Notes under the pieces: model-generated | The model's database searches: none | What the model was told of the DNA's origin: nothing | The model's input: only the letters and a program-made list of their open reading frames with translations | Shown: one piece after another, positions 42,158 to 51,075 of the stretch | Layout: every line of letters starts with the position of its first letter | Numbering within the stretch: position 1 is the first letter of the stretch | Assembly: GCA_016705235.1 (NCBI GenBank) | Contig: JADIYP010000001.1 | Location: forward strand, 1,240,001 to 1,304,000 | DNA length: 64,000 nt | Source: Candidatus Leptovillus affinis | GTDB taxonomy: Bacteria; Chloroflexota; Anaerolineae; Promineifilales; Promineifilaceae | Direction of reading: 5' to 3' | Program-made: the position numbers and the translations under genes

Positions 42158-43165
42158 ATGTCTCAAGATCGCGTAGCACTTTATTTGCAGGATGCCCACT
42201 CCTTGCAGGAAGGGATAAAACTCGTCCAATATGCCGAGGAAAAGGGCTTTGAAGCCGTCTGGCAGGCGGAAAGCCGTCTGGTGCGTGACGCCATTGTGCC
42301 GATGGCTGCGTTTGCCGCCACCACCAGCCGGATAAAGGTTGCCAGCGGCGTGACCAACAACTGGACGCGCAACATTGGCTTGTTGGCCGCCACTTTCCTG
42401 ACGCTGGATGATCTGGCGCCAGACCGCATTATTTGCGGCATTGGCGCGTGGTGGGATCCGCTGGCCACGAAGGTGGGCATTAACCGCCGTAAACCACTGA
42501 GCGCGATGCGAGAAACCATCGACGTGATGCGGCGGTTGTTGAATATGGAGCGGGTCACATTTCATGGCGAGTTTCATTATGTGGATGATATTATGCTGGA
42601 TGTGGTACACGGCCGTCGTGAACCACGCAACGTCCCCATCTACATCGGCGCGACCGGCATGAAAATGATGGAAATGGCCGGCGAGATTGCCGATGGCGTC
42701 TGCATGAATTATCTTGTCAATCCGAAGTACAACCTGGAAGCGTTGGATGCGCTGGAAAAAGGCGCCAAGCTGTCTGGTCGCACCCTGGATGACATTGATC
42801 GCCCGCAGTTGATGATTTGCTCGGTGGATCATGATCGTAAAAAGGCGCTGGACAAAGCCCGCAAGATGATGACGCAGTATCTCGGCCAGCAGCCGCATCT
42901 CATGAAGGCCAGCGGCGTCAGCCAGGAATTGCTGGATGAGATTCATCAGGTACTCACCTGGCCGGCAACCGACGAAGAAATCGAGTCGGCCATGCATCTG
43001 GTTCCCGATGACGTGGTGCAGATGTGTACGGCCAGCGGCTCGCCTGAAGAAGTGAAGGCCAAAGTGCGCGAATACATCGACAACGGCTGCACCTGCCCTA
43101 TTCTTTACCCGTTAGGCGACCCCATGTTGATGATTGATATTTTTAGCGAGGGGTATAACGGTTAA
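42158..43165 (+). CDS. F420-dependent LLM-class oxidoreductase
   Basis: 335 residues of the luciferase-like (mer/FGD) TIM-barrel family: WQAESRLVRDAIVPMAAFAATTSRIKVASGVTNNWTRN, GIGAWWDPLATKVGI, PIYIGATGMKMMEMAGEIADGVCMN. These resemble methylenetetrahydromethanopterin-reductase-like proteins and glucose-6-phosphate dehydrogenases using F420. AAAGGAGG precedes the ATG. Its location after cofD and cofC argues for F420 rather than FMN as cofactor; substrate unknown. Confidence 0.9.
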   Translation: MSQDRVALYLQDAHSLQEGIKLVQYAEEKGFEAVWQAESRLVRDAIVPMAAFAATTSRIKVASGVTNNWTRNIGLLAATFLTLDDLAPDRIICGIGAWWDPLATKVGINRRKPLSAMRETIDVMRRLLNMERVTFHGEFHYVDDIMLDVVHGRREPRNVPIYIGATGMKMMEMAGEIADGVCMNYLVNPKYNLEALDALEKGAKLSGRTLDDIDRPQLMICSVDHDRKKALDKARKMMTQYLGQQPHLMKASGVSQELLDEIHQVLTWPATDEEIESAMHLVPDDVVQMCTASGSPEEVKAKVREYIDNGCTCPILYPLGDPMLMIDIFSEGYNG

Positions 43166-43213
43166 CGGCCGTATATCGCCCCGCTGATTGGCGAAATCAG
43201 TGAAAGTTCGGTG

Positions 43214-43249
43214 AAAAAGCGTCCCAGGCCGTGTCTGGGACGCTTTTTT
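43214..43249 (+). terminator. Intrinsic terminator after the F420 genes
   Basis: A 14-bp stem AAAAAGCGTCCCAG/CTGGGACGCTTTTT (43214-43227 and 43235-43248) with a GCCGTGT loop, ending in T6. It lies 50 bases after the oxidoreductase stop. The rest of the gap to 43517 holds a possible -10 (TATAAT at 43299-43304) and a hairpin repeat, and no supported gene. Confidence 0.88.
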
Positions 43250-43438
43250 GTGCGCTGGGTAGTACACTTTTCCCGTCATGATCTCGGAGTTGGGCAGGTA
43301 TAATGGTCTGATGCAATGATGGGCTGTGCAGGGAAACGGCCGTTTCCCTCTTCGTTTCCGATAATTTCACCCTCGGTAAACGGCTCAAACTTAAGGCCTG
43401 ATAAAAATAAACTCGTAACTGTTCAGGTTTCTCTGGCA

Positions 43439-43499
43439 AGACCCCAAGGGTTTGGTACCCCAATAAGCCAAATCCTCAAGAGCAAACCCTTAGGGTCTG
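43439..43499. repeat. GACCC hairpin repeat, hybrid arms
   Basis: The left arm AGACCCCAAGGGTTTGGTACC belongs to the CCAAGG type and the right arm GCAAACCCTTAGGGTCT to the TAAGG type, giving one A-C mismatch; loop CCAATAAGCCAAATCCTCAAGA. It lies 18 bases upstream of the histidine kinase start. Confidence 0.85.
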
Positions 43500-43517
43500 T
43501 ATAGACACATAAAAATC

Positions 43518-44927
43518 ATGACAAACATAATAGAAGAAGATTATCGCGATGAGCTTCGAGCTGATTCCAGCCAATTAATTTTTCCTATCGTCACCGGATT
43601 TGTTCTTGCGGTCTGCTTTGGCGCCATTTTGGCGGCCAACAGCCTGACCGCTAGCTGGCCGTATGTAGCTTATGCTGTTTTTAGCACAGTCGGCAATTGG
43701 TTTGCCTGGAAGCTGGTGAAACAGGGGAATCAGTGGGCCGGCGGCACATTGTTCTCCTGGGGCCATATGATCATGTTGACCATCATGCTGGTGAGTACGC
43801 ATGAGCCAGGGGTTGTTGGCCCGCTGCCCTATGTCTATGGCATCTTTATTATTATTGGCAGCATGATTATCAAACCCTCGTCGGCGTTCACTAACTGGGC
43901 CATTTCGATGGTTTTAATTGCTTTAGGGACGGCATATTTAGGTATATGGGGGGCAGAAAGCTTTTTTGCCTACTTCCCCTCGCTTCTGATCAATTTTTCT
44001 TTGGCTGTGGTGGCTTATTTGACGGCGATAGAATGGCAAACGGCCGTAGAAGCCACCAGCTTCCTACATCGCCGCGCCCAACAGCGGCGCGATGAACTCT
44101 TTGCCATTCAGGGCGAACTAAGTCTGACAAATGCGCGCCTGCAATACCTCAACGATCAGCTAGAGATCGCGCGCCACGCAGCCGAAAATGAACGCGATTT
44201 GCGCACGCGGTTTATGAACAACGTGAGCCATGAACTGCGTACTCCGTTGAACGCCATTGTAAATTTCGCCCATATCCTGGCTTTGGGCGGGCGTGGACCA
44301 GTCAGTACAGAGCAGATCGATTACCTCAAGCGCGTGGAACAATCTGGCTGGCATCTGTTGGAAATCCTGAATGACCTGCTGGATATGGCTCAGATCGAAT
44401 CGGGCGAATTTAAACTTCACCTGGAAACCATCCATCTTTACCACGTGTGCGAGGAAGCGATGACCAGCACGCGCGGGCTGCTTCTGGACAAAAACGTGGA
44501 ACTGCTGCGCGATTATCCCTCTGAATGGCCGTTGGTTCAGGTGGACCAGATGCGCTTGAAACAGGCTTTCATTAATTTGTTGGGCAACGCCGCCAAATAT
44601 ACCGAGGAAGGCTATATTGCGCTGCGGGTGTATCCGAATGGCAGTACGGTAAAAATTATTGTTGAGGATACCGGCATTGGCATTGCGCCGGAGCATCACG
44701 AGACGATTTTCATCGAATTCCGCCAGATTGATGATACGGCCGCCCGCAAACGTATCGGCACGGGGCTGGGTTTGCCCATCACCAAACATTTGATCGAACG
44801 GCATCAGGGGACGTTGTCGGTGGAAAGCGACCTTGGGCAGGGCAGCAAGTTTACCATCACGCTGCCCATCTATCAGCCCGCAAAAGAAATTGTTGAACAA
44901 GAACCTGAATTAAAGACGGCCGTCTAA
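43518..44927 (+). CDS. Membrane-bound sensor histidine kinase
   Basis: 469 residues. The N-terminal 175 residues hold about six hydrophobic helices, then a coiled coil (about 180-225), HisKA with His238 in NNVSHELRTPLNA, and HATPase_c with N-box NLLGNAAKYTEEG, DTGIGIAPEH and GTGLGLPITK. The membrane domain has no recognisable periplasmic sensor, so it may sense the membrane itself. The single-domain response regulator 230 bases downstream is the likely partner. Confidence 0.92.
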   Translation: MTNIIEEDYRDELRADSSQLIFPIVTGFVLAVCFGAILAANSLTASWPYVAYAVFSTVGNWFAWKLVKQGNQWAGGTLFSWGHMIMLTIMLVSTHEPGVVGPLPYVYGIFIIIGSMIIKPSSAFTNWAISMVLIALGTAYLGIWGAESFFAYFPSLLINFSLAVVAYLTAIEWQTAVEATSFLHRRAQQRRDELFAIQGELSLTNARLQYLNDQLEIARHAAENERDLRTRFMNNVSHELRTPLNAIVNFAHILALGGRGPVSTEQIDYLKRVEQSGWHLLEILNDLLDMAQIESGEFKLHLETIHLYHVCEEAMTSTRGLLLDKNVELLRDYPSEWPLVQVDQMRLKQAFINLLGNAAKYTEEGYIALRVYPNGSTVKIIVEDTGIGIAPEHHETIFIEFRQIDDTAARKRIGTGLGLPITKHLIERHQGTLSVESDLGQGSKFTITLPIYQPAKEIVEQEPELKTAV

Positions 44928-44954
44928 AGCGCGACGGCCGTCTGTTTTACTGGA

Positions 44955-45016
44955 AGACCCTAAGGGTTTGCTCTCCAACAGGTCTAACTTCTCAAGAGCA
45001 AACCCTTAGGGTCTTT
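44955..45016. repeat. GACCCTAAGGG hairpin repeat
   Basis: AAGACCCTAAGGGTTTGCTC with right arm GAGCAAACCCTTAGGGTCTT; both arms carry the T/A pair that replaces C/G in the other subfamily, a compensatory change. The loop is TCCAACAGGTCTAACTTCTCAA. The remaining 45017-45157 holds no supported gene. Confidence 0.85.
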
Positions 45017-45157
45017 GTGGTTACGCAACCCCTTCCCAAATCAATGTGCCGGTTGACGATCTCGTGCGCCGAGGCGGTTGAACCGCTTGTTTTGGTAAAT
45101 CAGGGCTGATTTGATACACTCTGGAGAGTATATCATCCAAGGGACTGGGCTAAATTT

Positions 45158-45565
45158 ATGACATCGTTACTAGACGCATACATCGTAGTAGTCGAGGATG
45201 ATCCGAACGCGCTGTTGGTTACAATGGATTTGCTGCGCTTAAACGGCGCAGAACATTGTTATGCCGGCAAAAGTGTGGATGCAGCTTTGGCTTACGCAGA
45301 AAAACTGCCTCGTGTAGATTTATTTCTGGTGGACATTAATATGCCGGGCAAAAGCGGGTTTGAAATGTTGGAAGCGGTACGGGCAAACGGCCGTTTAGAA
45401 ACAGCCAAAATTATCGCTATCACTGCCGGTACCTTCGCTGAAGACGTAGAAAAAGCCCGCGCCGCCGGCTTCAATGGATTCATCAGCAAACCCCTGAAGA
45501 CAACCATTTTTGGCTCGCAATTACAGCGCGTCTTAAACGGCGAAGCAGTTTGGGACTGGCGCTGA
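45158..45565 (+). CDS. Single-domain response regulator
   Basis: 135-residue CheY-like receiver without an output domain. Acidic pocket VVEDDPNA, phospho-acceptor Asp59 in LVDINMPGKSG, Thr in ITAGTF, and Lys in SKPLKTTIF. It would relay phosphate from the membrane kinase just upstream or act by protein contact. Confidence 0.92.
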   Translation: MTSLLDAYIVVVEDDPNALLVTMDLLRLNGAEHCYAGKSVDAALAYAEKLPRVDLFLVDINMPGKSGFEMLEAVRANGRLETAKIIAITAGTFAEDVEKARAAGFNGFISKPLKTTIFGSQLQRVLNGEAVWDWR

Positions 45566-45599
45566 CCGTGTCTTAATTTTGCATCCCGTTGGAGGTGGC

Positions 45600-46049
45600 G
45601 TGAACCTGAAGTTACCGACTGTTGCTCCGCTTGCCCAGACCCCCTTCTGGGGCAAACGGCCGTTTCCCACCCCCTTTCTCCTGGCGCTCTTCTTCCTCTT
45701 TTTTATCACCGGCTGCGGATTGTTCAACCGCGACACCCAGACCCAACCGCCCGAAGGGCAGGCCGTTACCCAAATCACCGTTGTCTGCAGCGATGAATGT
45801 GCGCGCCGCGGGCAATGTGGCCAGACAAGAGACGGCCGTTCCGTCGTCTTAGGCCACCCGGAACGCCCTGCCGTGCAAGACCACCAAATGATTTTTACGA
45901 CAGGCTCCCCCATGACCTTTGTTAGCGCCAACACTCGCCGGGTGCAGGTCATCGCCACCGGTGAAGAATTTGACCAAACCTTTTACCTGATCACGCGCCC
46001 GGAAGACGGCCGTTCCGGTTGGGTCGCCGGTTGGTGCGTCAATCCCTAA
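45600..46049 (+). CDS. Small lipoprotein
   Basis: 149 residues from GTG 45600, just after GGAGGTGGC. A long N-terminus leads to a hydrophobic stretch (PFLLALFFLFFITGC) ending in the lipobox Thr-Gly-Cys. The mature part is rich in Cys (CSDECARRGQCGQ) and ends with RSGWVAGWCVNP, reminiscent of the last strand of an SH3b domain. No enzyme motif. It ends one base before the xdhC start, so it may be co-expressed with the molybdenum-hydroxylase genes. Confidence 0.6.
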   Translation: MNLKLPTVAPLAQTPFWGKRPFPTPFLLALFFLFFITGCGLFNRDTQTQPPEGQAVTQITVVCSDECARRGQCGQTRDGRSVVLGHPERPAVQDHQMIFTTGSPMTFVSANTRRVQVIATGEEFDQTFYLITRPEDGRSGWVAGWCVNP

Positions 46050-46050
46050 C

Positions 46051-46836
46051 ATGGACAATTCCGCCATTTTGCAAGAACTCCTGGCCGCCCAAGAGGCGGG
46101 CGAAACAGTCATCTTAGCGACGGTCATTCAAGCGCGTGGGTCTGTGCCGCGCCATGCCGGCGCCAAGATGCTGGTGTATACCGACGGCCGTACCAGCGGC
46201 ACCATTGGCGGCGGCGAATTGGAAGCTCGGGTAACGGCCGTTGCCCAGGAAATGTTCCACGACACCCAACCCCGCATCATCCCATACGCCCTGGTCGATC
46301 CGGCGCGCGGCGACCCTGGCGTTTGCGGCGGCGAAATGGAAATCTATATGGAAACCTACCAACCACCGGCCAGCGTATTGGTCATTGGCTGCGGCCACGT
46401 GGGGCAGGCCGTGGCCGGGTTAGCCCACTGGCTGGGCTACCGGGTTATTGTCACCGATGATCGCGTTGAGCTGGCTTCCCCCACCGTCATTCCTGATGCG
46501 GACGTTTACCTGCCCGGCGACTTCGCCGCCATCTGGCCCCAGCTAACCATCACAGCCAATACCTACATCGTCGTTGTCACCCGCAACGTGCTGGTCGATC
46601 AGGCCATTTTGCCGCGATTGGTTTCCAGCCACGCCCCATACATTGGCGTCATGGGCAGCCGCCGCCGTTGGGCCGAAACACAGCGGCTGCTGCTCGCCGC
46701 CGGTCTGCCGGAAGCTGATCTAACCCGCTTCCATTCGCCCATTGGCCTGGAGTTAAAGGCCGAAGACCCGCAAGAAATCGCCATCAGCATTATGGCTGAA
46801 ATCATCCAGTTCCGCCGCAACAAACCTGCGCCCTGA
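46051..46836 (+). CDS. xdhC: XdhC-family molybdenum cofactor sulfuration/insertion factor
   Basis: 261 residues. The N-terminal XdhC/CoxI domain has VILATVIQARGSVPRHAGAKMLV and GTIGGGELEARV with the GGG motif and CGGEMEIYME; the C-terminal Rossmann domain has VIGCGHVGQAVAGLAHWLGY and IGVMGSRRR. XdhC binds Mo cofactor and delivers it to xanthine-dehydrogenase-type enzymes such as the one encoded just downstream. It is close to a longer NAD-binding form common outside the proteobacteria. Confidence 0.92.
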   Translation: MDNSAILQELLAAQEAGETVILATVIQARGSVPRHAGAKMLVYTDGRTSGTIGGGELEARVTAVAQEMFHDTQPRIIPYALVDPARGDPGVCGGEMEIYMETYQPPASVLVIGCGHVGQAVAGLAHWLGYRVIVTDDRVELASPTVIPDADVYLPGDFAAIWPQLTITANTYIVVVTRNVLVDQAILPRLVSSHAPYIGVMGSRRRWAETQRLLLAAGLPEADLTRFHSPIGLELKAEDPQEIAISIMAEIIQFRRNKPAP

Positions 46837-46886
46837 TCGTTTATCCGCTTAACTTGCTGCCCGCCAGATTTTTATCCTCATGACAC

Positions 46887-48380
46887 ATGTCACTTGTAAC
46901 GAATCCTGAATTTGAAGATACTACGCCTATGAACCAGCAACCTAAATTCATTCAACGGTATGAAACCCCCACTCGTGTAGAAGACGTGCTGGCGCTGCTG
47001 GCCCAATACGGCCGTGCCGCCCGCCTGCTCGCCGGTGGGACAGACCTCTTATTAGAACTGGAACGTGGACAACGGCCGGATGTCGACGTTCTGATCGACG
47101 TGACCCGCATTCCCGGCCTCAACCAGATCACCCAGGATGACCAGGGCATCATCCATCTTGGGCCGCTCGTCACCCACAATCAGGTCATTGCCTCGCCGCT
47201 CATAGTGGCAAATGCGCTGCCGCTGGCGCAGGCCTGTTGGGAGGTAGCCTCGCCGCAGCTGCGCAATCGGGCGACAGTTGCCGGCAACCTGATCACGGCC
47301 AGCCCGGCCAACGATACCATTTCGCCCTTGTGGGCTTTGGGAGCCACTGTGACCCTGGCGTCGGCGGCCGACGGGCAGCGCACCGTGCCGCTGCGTTCCT
47401 TTTACACCGGCGTGCGGCGCAATGTGATGCGCCCCGACGAAATGTTGATCGACATCAGCTTCCCGCCGCTGGCGGCGCGCGCGCGCGGCGTGTTTGTGAA
47501 ACTGGGTTTGCGGCGGGCGCAAGCCATTTCGGTGGTCCATCTGGCCGTCATACTGGAGTTTGCCGCAGATGGCGAAACGGTGACCGGCGCAACGATTACC
47601 CTGGGCAGTGTGGCCCCGACGATCATTTCCGCGCCGGCCGCCGAATCCTTCCTGGTAGGTAAACCGCTGACGGACGACACGACGGCCGAAGCGGCGCGGC
47701 TGGCGGCGGCTGCTCCCACACCCATCGACGACGTGCGCGGCCCGGCCGAGTATCGCACGGAGATGGTGCGGGTGCTGACCAAACGCGCCCTGGCCGTTTT
47801 GCGTGATGGGCAGGAGCGCGTGAACTGGCCGCAAAATCCCACTATGTTGTGGGGTGATACGGGCGGCGTCTTCCCGACGGGCGATTCCTTTGCGGCCAGC
47901 CATGACGCGACGGCGCCTATTACGGCGACGGTGAATGGGCAAACGGTAACGGCCGTTGGCGGCGTACACAAAACGCTCTTGCACTGGCTGCGCGACGAAG
48001 GTCAGCTTACCGGCGCCAAAGAAGGCTGCGCCGAGGGTGAGTGTGGCGCATGTACCGTCATTATGGATGGCATGGCGGTGATGTCTTGCCTGGTTCCGGC
48101 GCCGCGCGCGCACGGGGCGACCATTGTGACCATTGAAGGGTTGGCGGCGCTGAAGGGCGGCGCGGACCTGCACCCGCTGCAAGCGGCCTTTGTAGAAACC
48201 GGCGCGGTGCAGTGTGGCTATTGCATTCCCGGGTTTTTGATGTCGGGCGCGATGCTGCTGGAAGAAAACCCGCAGCCCGACCTGGCGCACATCCAGCAGG
48301 CGTTTGCCGGCAATTTGTGCCGTTGTACCGGGTATTACAAAATTATTGAGGCTGTGGAGAAGACGGCCGTTTCAGCCTGA
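46887..48380 (+). CDS. Fused FAD-binding and 2Fe-2S subunits of a molybdenum hydroxylase
   Basis: 497 residues. Residues 1-315 are the FAD (CoxM/XdhB) subunit: AGGTDLLLEL, ATVAGNLITASPANDT and the CO-dehydrogenase flavoprotein C-domain. Residues about 345-497 are the two-cluster ferredoxin subunit (CoxS/XdhC-like): CAEGECGACTV for the plant-type cluster, QCGYCIPGFLMSG and CRCTGYYKI for the second. In most bacteria these are separate chains; here they are joined M-then-S. Start may be 46887 or the ATG at 46929. It passes electrons from the Mo site to FAD. Confidence 0.9.
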   Translation: MSLVTNPEFEDTTPMNQQPKFIQRYETPTRVEDVLALLAQYGRAARLLAGGTDLLLELERGQRPDVDVLIDVTRIPGLNQITQDDQGIIHLGPLVTHNQVIASPLIVANALPLAQACWEVASPQLRNRATVAGNLITASPANDTISPLWALGATVTLASAADGQRTVPLRSFYTGVRRNVMRPDEMLIDISFPPLAARARGVFVKLGLRRAQAISVVHLAVILEFAADGETVTGATITLGSVAPTIISAPAAESFLVGKPLTDDTTAEAARLAAAAPTPIDDVRGPAEYRTEMVRVLTKRALAVLRDGQERVNWPQNPTMLWGDTGGVFPTGDSFAASHDATAPITATVNGQTVTAVGGVHKTLLHWLRDEGQLTGAKEGCAEGECGACTVIMDGMAVMSCLVPAPRAHGATIVTIEGLAALKGGADLHPLQAAFVETGAVQCGYCIPGFLMSGAMLLEENPQPDLAHIQQAFAGNLCRCTGYYKIIEAVEKTAVSA

Positions 48381-48406
48381 TTCTAAGCGTTGTTGGAGGT
48401 ATATCC

Positions 48407-48763
48407 ATGAGACTTGAAAAGAAACGAGAGGAAGAAACAGCCAAACGCAAAGGCATAACCGGCCGCACAATCGTGGCTTTTATCTGGCTGCTGCTTTCCA
48501 TCGGTCTGAGCTATGTGCTGATCACGTATTTAATCAGTCAGAAAATGTTGAGTCTGAACATTTTTTACCAATGGGGCGTGCCTCGCGCCGTCCCAGATTG
48601 GGTATTTCTTGTTTTTCTGATTTTGGTGGTGGTGGGGTTTATGCAATTTTTGCTCTTCTTTGGCTTTATGATGGCCAGCCCGGAAGGCCGTCGTCATACA
48701 GGCGACCCATCGCTCTATTCCAGTTCCAAAGATCCGTTTGATGATGAGCGTGGTAGGGGGTAA
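48407..48763 (+). CDS. Two-helix membrane protein within the molybdenum hydroxylase operon
   Basis: 118 residues; a charged N-terminus (RLEKKREEETAKRKG), two hydrophobic helices (about 22-44 and 65-90) and a polar tail. No family recognised. GGAGG lies before the ATG and the stop immediately precedes the molybdopterin subunit start, so it is embedded in the operon. A role anchoring or assembling the dehydrogenase at the membrane is possible but only inferred from position. Confidence 0.7.
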   Translation: MRLEKKREEETAKRKGITGRTIVAFIWLLLSIGLSYVLITYLISQKMLSLNIFYQWGVPRAVPDWVFLVFLILVVVGFMQFLLFFGFMMASPEGRRHTGDPSLYSSSKDPFDDERGRG

Positions 48764-48764
48764 T

Positions 48765-50999
48765 GTGAAAAAGCACGATTCTCAATCTCTGCCGCGTGTG
48801 GATGCGGCGGGTAAGGTGACGGGGCAGGCCAATTACCCTGGCGACCTGACGCCGGACAATTTGTTATTTGGCAAGGTATTGTTTAGCCATCAGCCGCACG
48901 CGCGCATGGTGGCGATGGATACAACGGCCGCAGCGGCTGTGCCGGGGGTGGTGGCCATCCTAACGGCCGTCGACGTGCCCGTCAACGAATATGGCCTGAT
49001 CATGCCCGACCAGCCGGTGATGGTGGGTCTGGGCAGCAGTAAGCTGCACAGCGACGTCAGTCTGTGGGAAGGCGATCACGTGGCCGTGATCATTGCGGAA
49101 ACGGAGGAGGCGGCGGCGCAGGCGCGCAGCCTGATCCAGATTGAATGGGAACCTCTGCCGGTGATTACGGATATGTTTGTGGCGATGCAAGACGATGTGG
49201 TTTTGCAGCCCTGGCATGGCAGCAATGTTCTGAAGAAGTATCAGATTCGCAAGGGCGACATGGCTGCCGGTTGGGCGGCCGCCGACGTGGTGATTGAAGG
49301 GGAGTATAAGCTGCCCTATCAAGAACATGCCTTTTTGCAGCCGGAAGCTGGCGTGGGTTATGTGGACGAAAACGGCCGTATCACCATCCAAATTGGCGGG
49401 CAGTGGACGCATGAAGACCAGGAACAGGTCGCCCATGCCCTGGGCCTGCCGCTGGATCAGGTGCGCATCATTTATCCGGCGATTGGCGGGGCTTTTGGTG
49501 GCCGCGAGGATATGTCGTTGCAGATTGTCCTGGGGTTGGCGGCCATGCGCCTGCACGAACAGGGCATCGACCGACCGGTGCGCATTACCTGGACCCGCGA
49601 GGAAAGTATTATCGGCCACCACAAGCGGCACGAGGCGGTGGTGAAGACGAAATGGGGCGCGACGAAGGATGGGATGGTAACGGCCGTTTCTGCCGAAGTC
49701 TTTATGAACAGCGGCGCGTATGCCTATACCAGCACCAAAGTGTTGGGCAATTTCCACCTGATGGTGACCGGTCCCTATGAAATTCCCCATGCCCACATCG
49801 ACAGTTACGCCATCACCACCAACAACGTGCCCGGTGGCGCGTTCCGGGGCTTTGGCGGCCCGCAGGGCGCATTTGCCGCCGAAAACCAAATGAATAAATT
49901 GGCTGAAGCGTTGGGCCTGGACCCGGTAGAAATTCGCCTGAAGAATGCGCTCACCGAAGAGAGTCTGCTGACAGTGCAAACCAAAATGCCCAAGGGCGTC
50001 AGCCTGAAAGAAGTCATCAGCCGCTGCGCCGCAGAAGCGAATTGGCACGGAGAACTGGCGCCGTCTGCCGGTTTTGCCAGCATCCAATCCCTGATCCCCA
50101 ACCCCCAATCGCTCAAGAAAGGGCGCGGGTTCGCCTGTTCGTTTAAGAATGTGGGCTTCTCGTTTGGCGCGCCGGAGAAGTGTGAAGCGATTATTGAGCT
50201 GTATGGGACGGGCGAGATTGAGAAGGTGATTTTGCGCCATGCGGCGGCTGAAGTGGGCCAGGGATCGCATACGGCGCTGCGGCAGATGGCGGCCACGGCC
50301 GTTGGCGTAGACGTTGGTTTGGTCGAGCTGGATATGTCCGATACGGCCAGCACCGGCAACTCTGGCTCGGTATCTGCCTCGCGCATGACCTTTATGGCCG
50401 GTAACTCAATCCGGCAGGCGGCGGACAAGGCTCTGGAGAAATGGGCCAACGAAGAGCGCCCGGCCATTGCCCGCGAAACCTATTACCCGCCAAAGACAGA
50501 GCCGTATGATCCGGAAACGGGTGTGTGCATGCCCAACTTTTCTTATGGGTATGTGGCCGAAGCGGTAGACCTGACGGTAGACGTGGAAACCGGACACATC
50601 AGTATTGATCGGGTGGTGTGCGCCGATGATGTCGGCAAGGCCATCAATCCAATGCTGGTGCAGGGGCAGATCGAAGGGGCGGTGGTGCAGGCGCACGGGT
50701 ATGCGTTGATGGAGAACTTGCAGTTGAAAGACGGCCGTATCCTCAACCCCTACCTCAGCCAATACCTCATCCCCGGCATCAAAGACATACCGGCCAGGGT
50801 TGAATCCATCATCATGGAAGTGCCGGACCCCATTGGCCCATTTGGCGCGCGCGGCATGGCCGAAATGCCTTTCTTGCCGCTGGCTCCGGCCATTGTGGCT
50901 GCGCTGCATGACGCGACCGGCATCTGGTTTGATGAGATTCCCCTGGTTCCTTACAAAGTCGTGCAAAAGCTGCGCCAGCACGGCATCGGCGTCGACTAG
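48765..50999 (+). CDS. Molybdenum hydroxylase, molybdopterin-binding subunit (xanthine dehydrogenase family)
   Basis: 744 residues. I start at GTG 48765 behind AGGGGG; an ORF beginning at 48738 overlaps the previous gene. The N-terminal Ald_Xan_dh_C domain (RVDAAGKVTGQANYPGD) is followed by the Mo-pterin domains with IGGAFGGREDM, PGGAFRGFGGPQ, EVGQGSHTAL and the catalytic-Glu motif GARGMAEMPFLPLAPA. The AYRCSFR loop of CO dehydrogenase is absent, so it is a xanthine, purine, nicotinate or aldehyde type. Nearby yqeB and yqeC-like genes suggest a selenium-containing Mo site. Confidence 0.9.
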   Translation: MKKHDSQSLPRVDAAGKVTGQANYPGDLTPDNLLFGKVLFSHQPHARMVAMDTTAAAAVPGVVAILTAVDVPVNEYGLIMPDQPVMVGLGSSKLHSDVSLWEGDHVAVIIAETEEAAAQARSLIQIEWEPLPVITDMFVAMQDDVVLQPWHGSNVLKKYQIRKGDMAAGWAAADVVIEGEYKLPYQEHAFLQPEAGVGYVDENGRITIQIGGQWTHEDQEQVAHALGLPLDQVRIIYPAIGGAFGGREDMSLQIVLGLAAMRLHEQGIDRPVRITWTREESIIGHHKRHEAVVKTKWGATKDGMVTAVSAEVFMNSGAYAYTSTKVLGNFHLMVTGPYEIPHAHIDSYAITTNNVPGGAFRGFGGPQGAFAAENQMNKLAEALGLDPVEIRLKNALTEESLLTVQTKMPKGVSLKEVISRCAAEANWHGELAPSAGFASIQSLIPNPQSLKKGRGFACSFKNVGFSFGAPEKCEAIIELYGTGEIEKVILRHAAAEVGQGSHTALRQMAATAVGVDVGLVELDMSDTASTGNSGSVSASRMTFMAGNSIRQAADKALEKWANEERPAIARETYYPPKTEPYDPETGVCMPNFSYGYVAEAVDLTVDVETGHISIDRVVCADDVGKAINPMLVQGQIEGAVVQAHGYALMENLQLKDGRILNPYLSQYLIPGIKDIPARVESIIMEVPDPIGPFGARGMAEMPFLPLAPAIVAALHDATGIWFDEIPLVPYKVVQKLRQHGIGVD

Positions 51000-51000
51000 A

Positions 51001-51032
51001 AATTGGACCAATCTCCGAGATTGGTCCAATCT
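51001..51032. repeat. Double dyad element after the molybdopterin subunit
   Basis: AATTGGACCAATCT, CCG, AGATTGGTCCAATCT, starting on the second base after the stop codon. Same element as at 16097-16130; a real hairpin terminator follows separately, so the dyad itself is probably not the terminator. Confidence 0.8.
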
Positions 51033-51037
51033 TATGC

Positions 51038-51075
51038 AAAGGGTCTGCGATAACTGCTTATCGCAGACCCTTTTA
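51038..51075. terminator. Bidirectional terminator between convergent genes
   Basis: A 16-bp perfect stem AAAGGGTCTGCGATAA/TTATCGCAGACCCTTT (51038-51053 and 51058-51073) with a CTGC loop and flanking A/T runs. It ends at the stop codon of the minus-strand gene, terminating both that gene and the molybdenum hydroxylase operon. Confidence 0.85.

Noticed and set aside
43316..43504. 62-codon ORF upstream of the membrane histidine kinase
   Set aside because: It extends into a hairpin repeat and has no family resemblance or ribosome binding site.
47052..48290. 412-codon minus-strand ORF opposite the FAD/2Fe-2S fusion
   Set aside because: Antisense shadow rich in Arg and His; the plus-strand protein has both iron-sulfur motifs.
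48960..50270. 436-codon minus-strand ORF opposite the molybdopterin subunit
   Set aside because: Shadow of a well-supported gene; composition is typical of reverse-frame reading and there is no start context.
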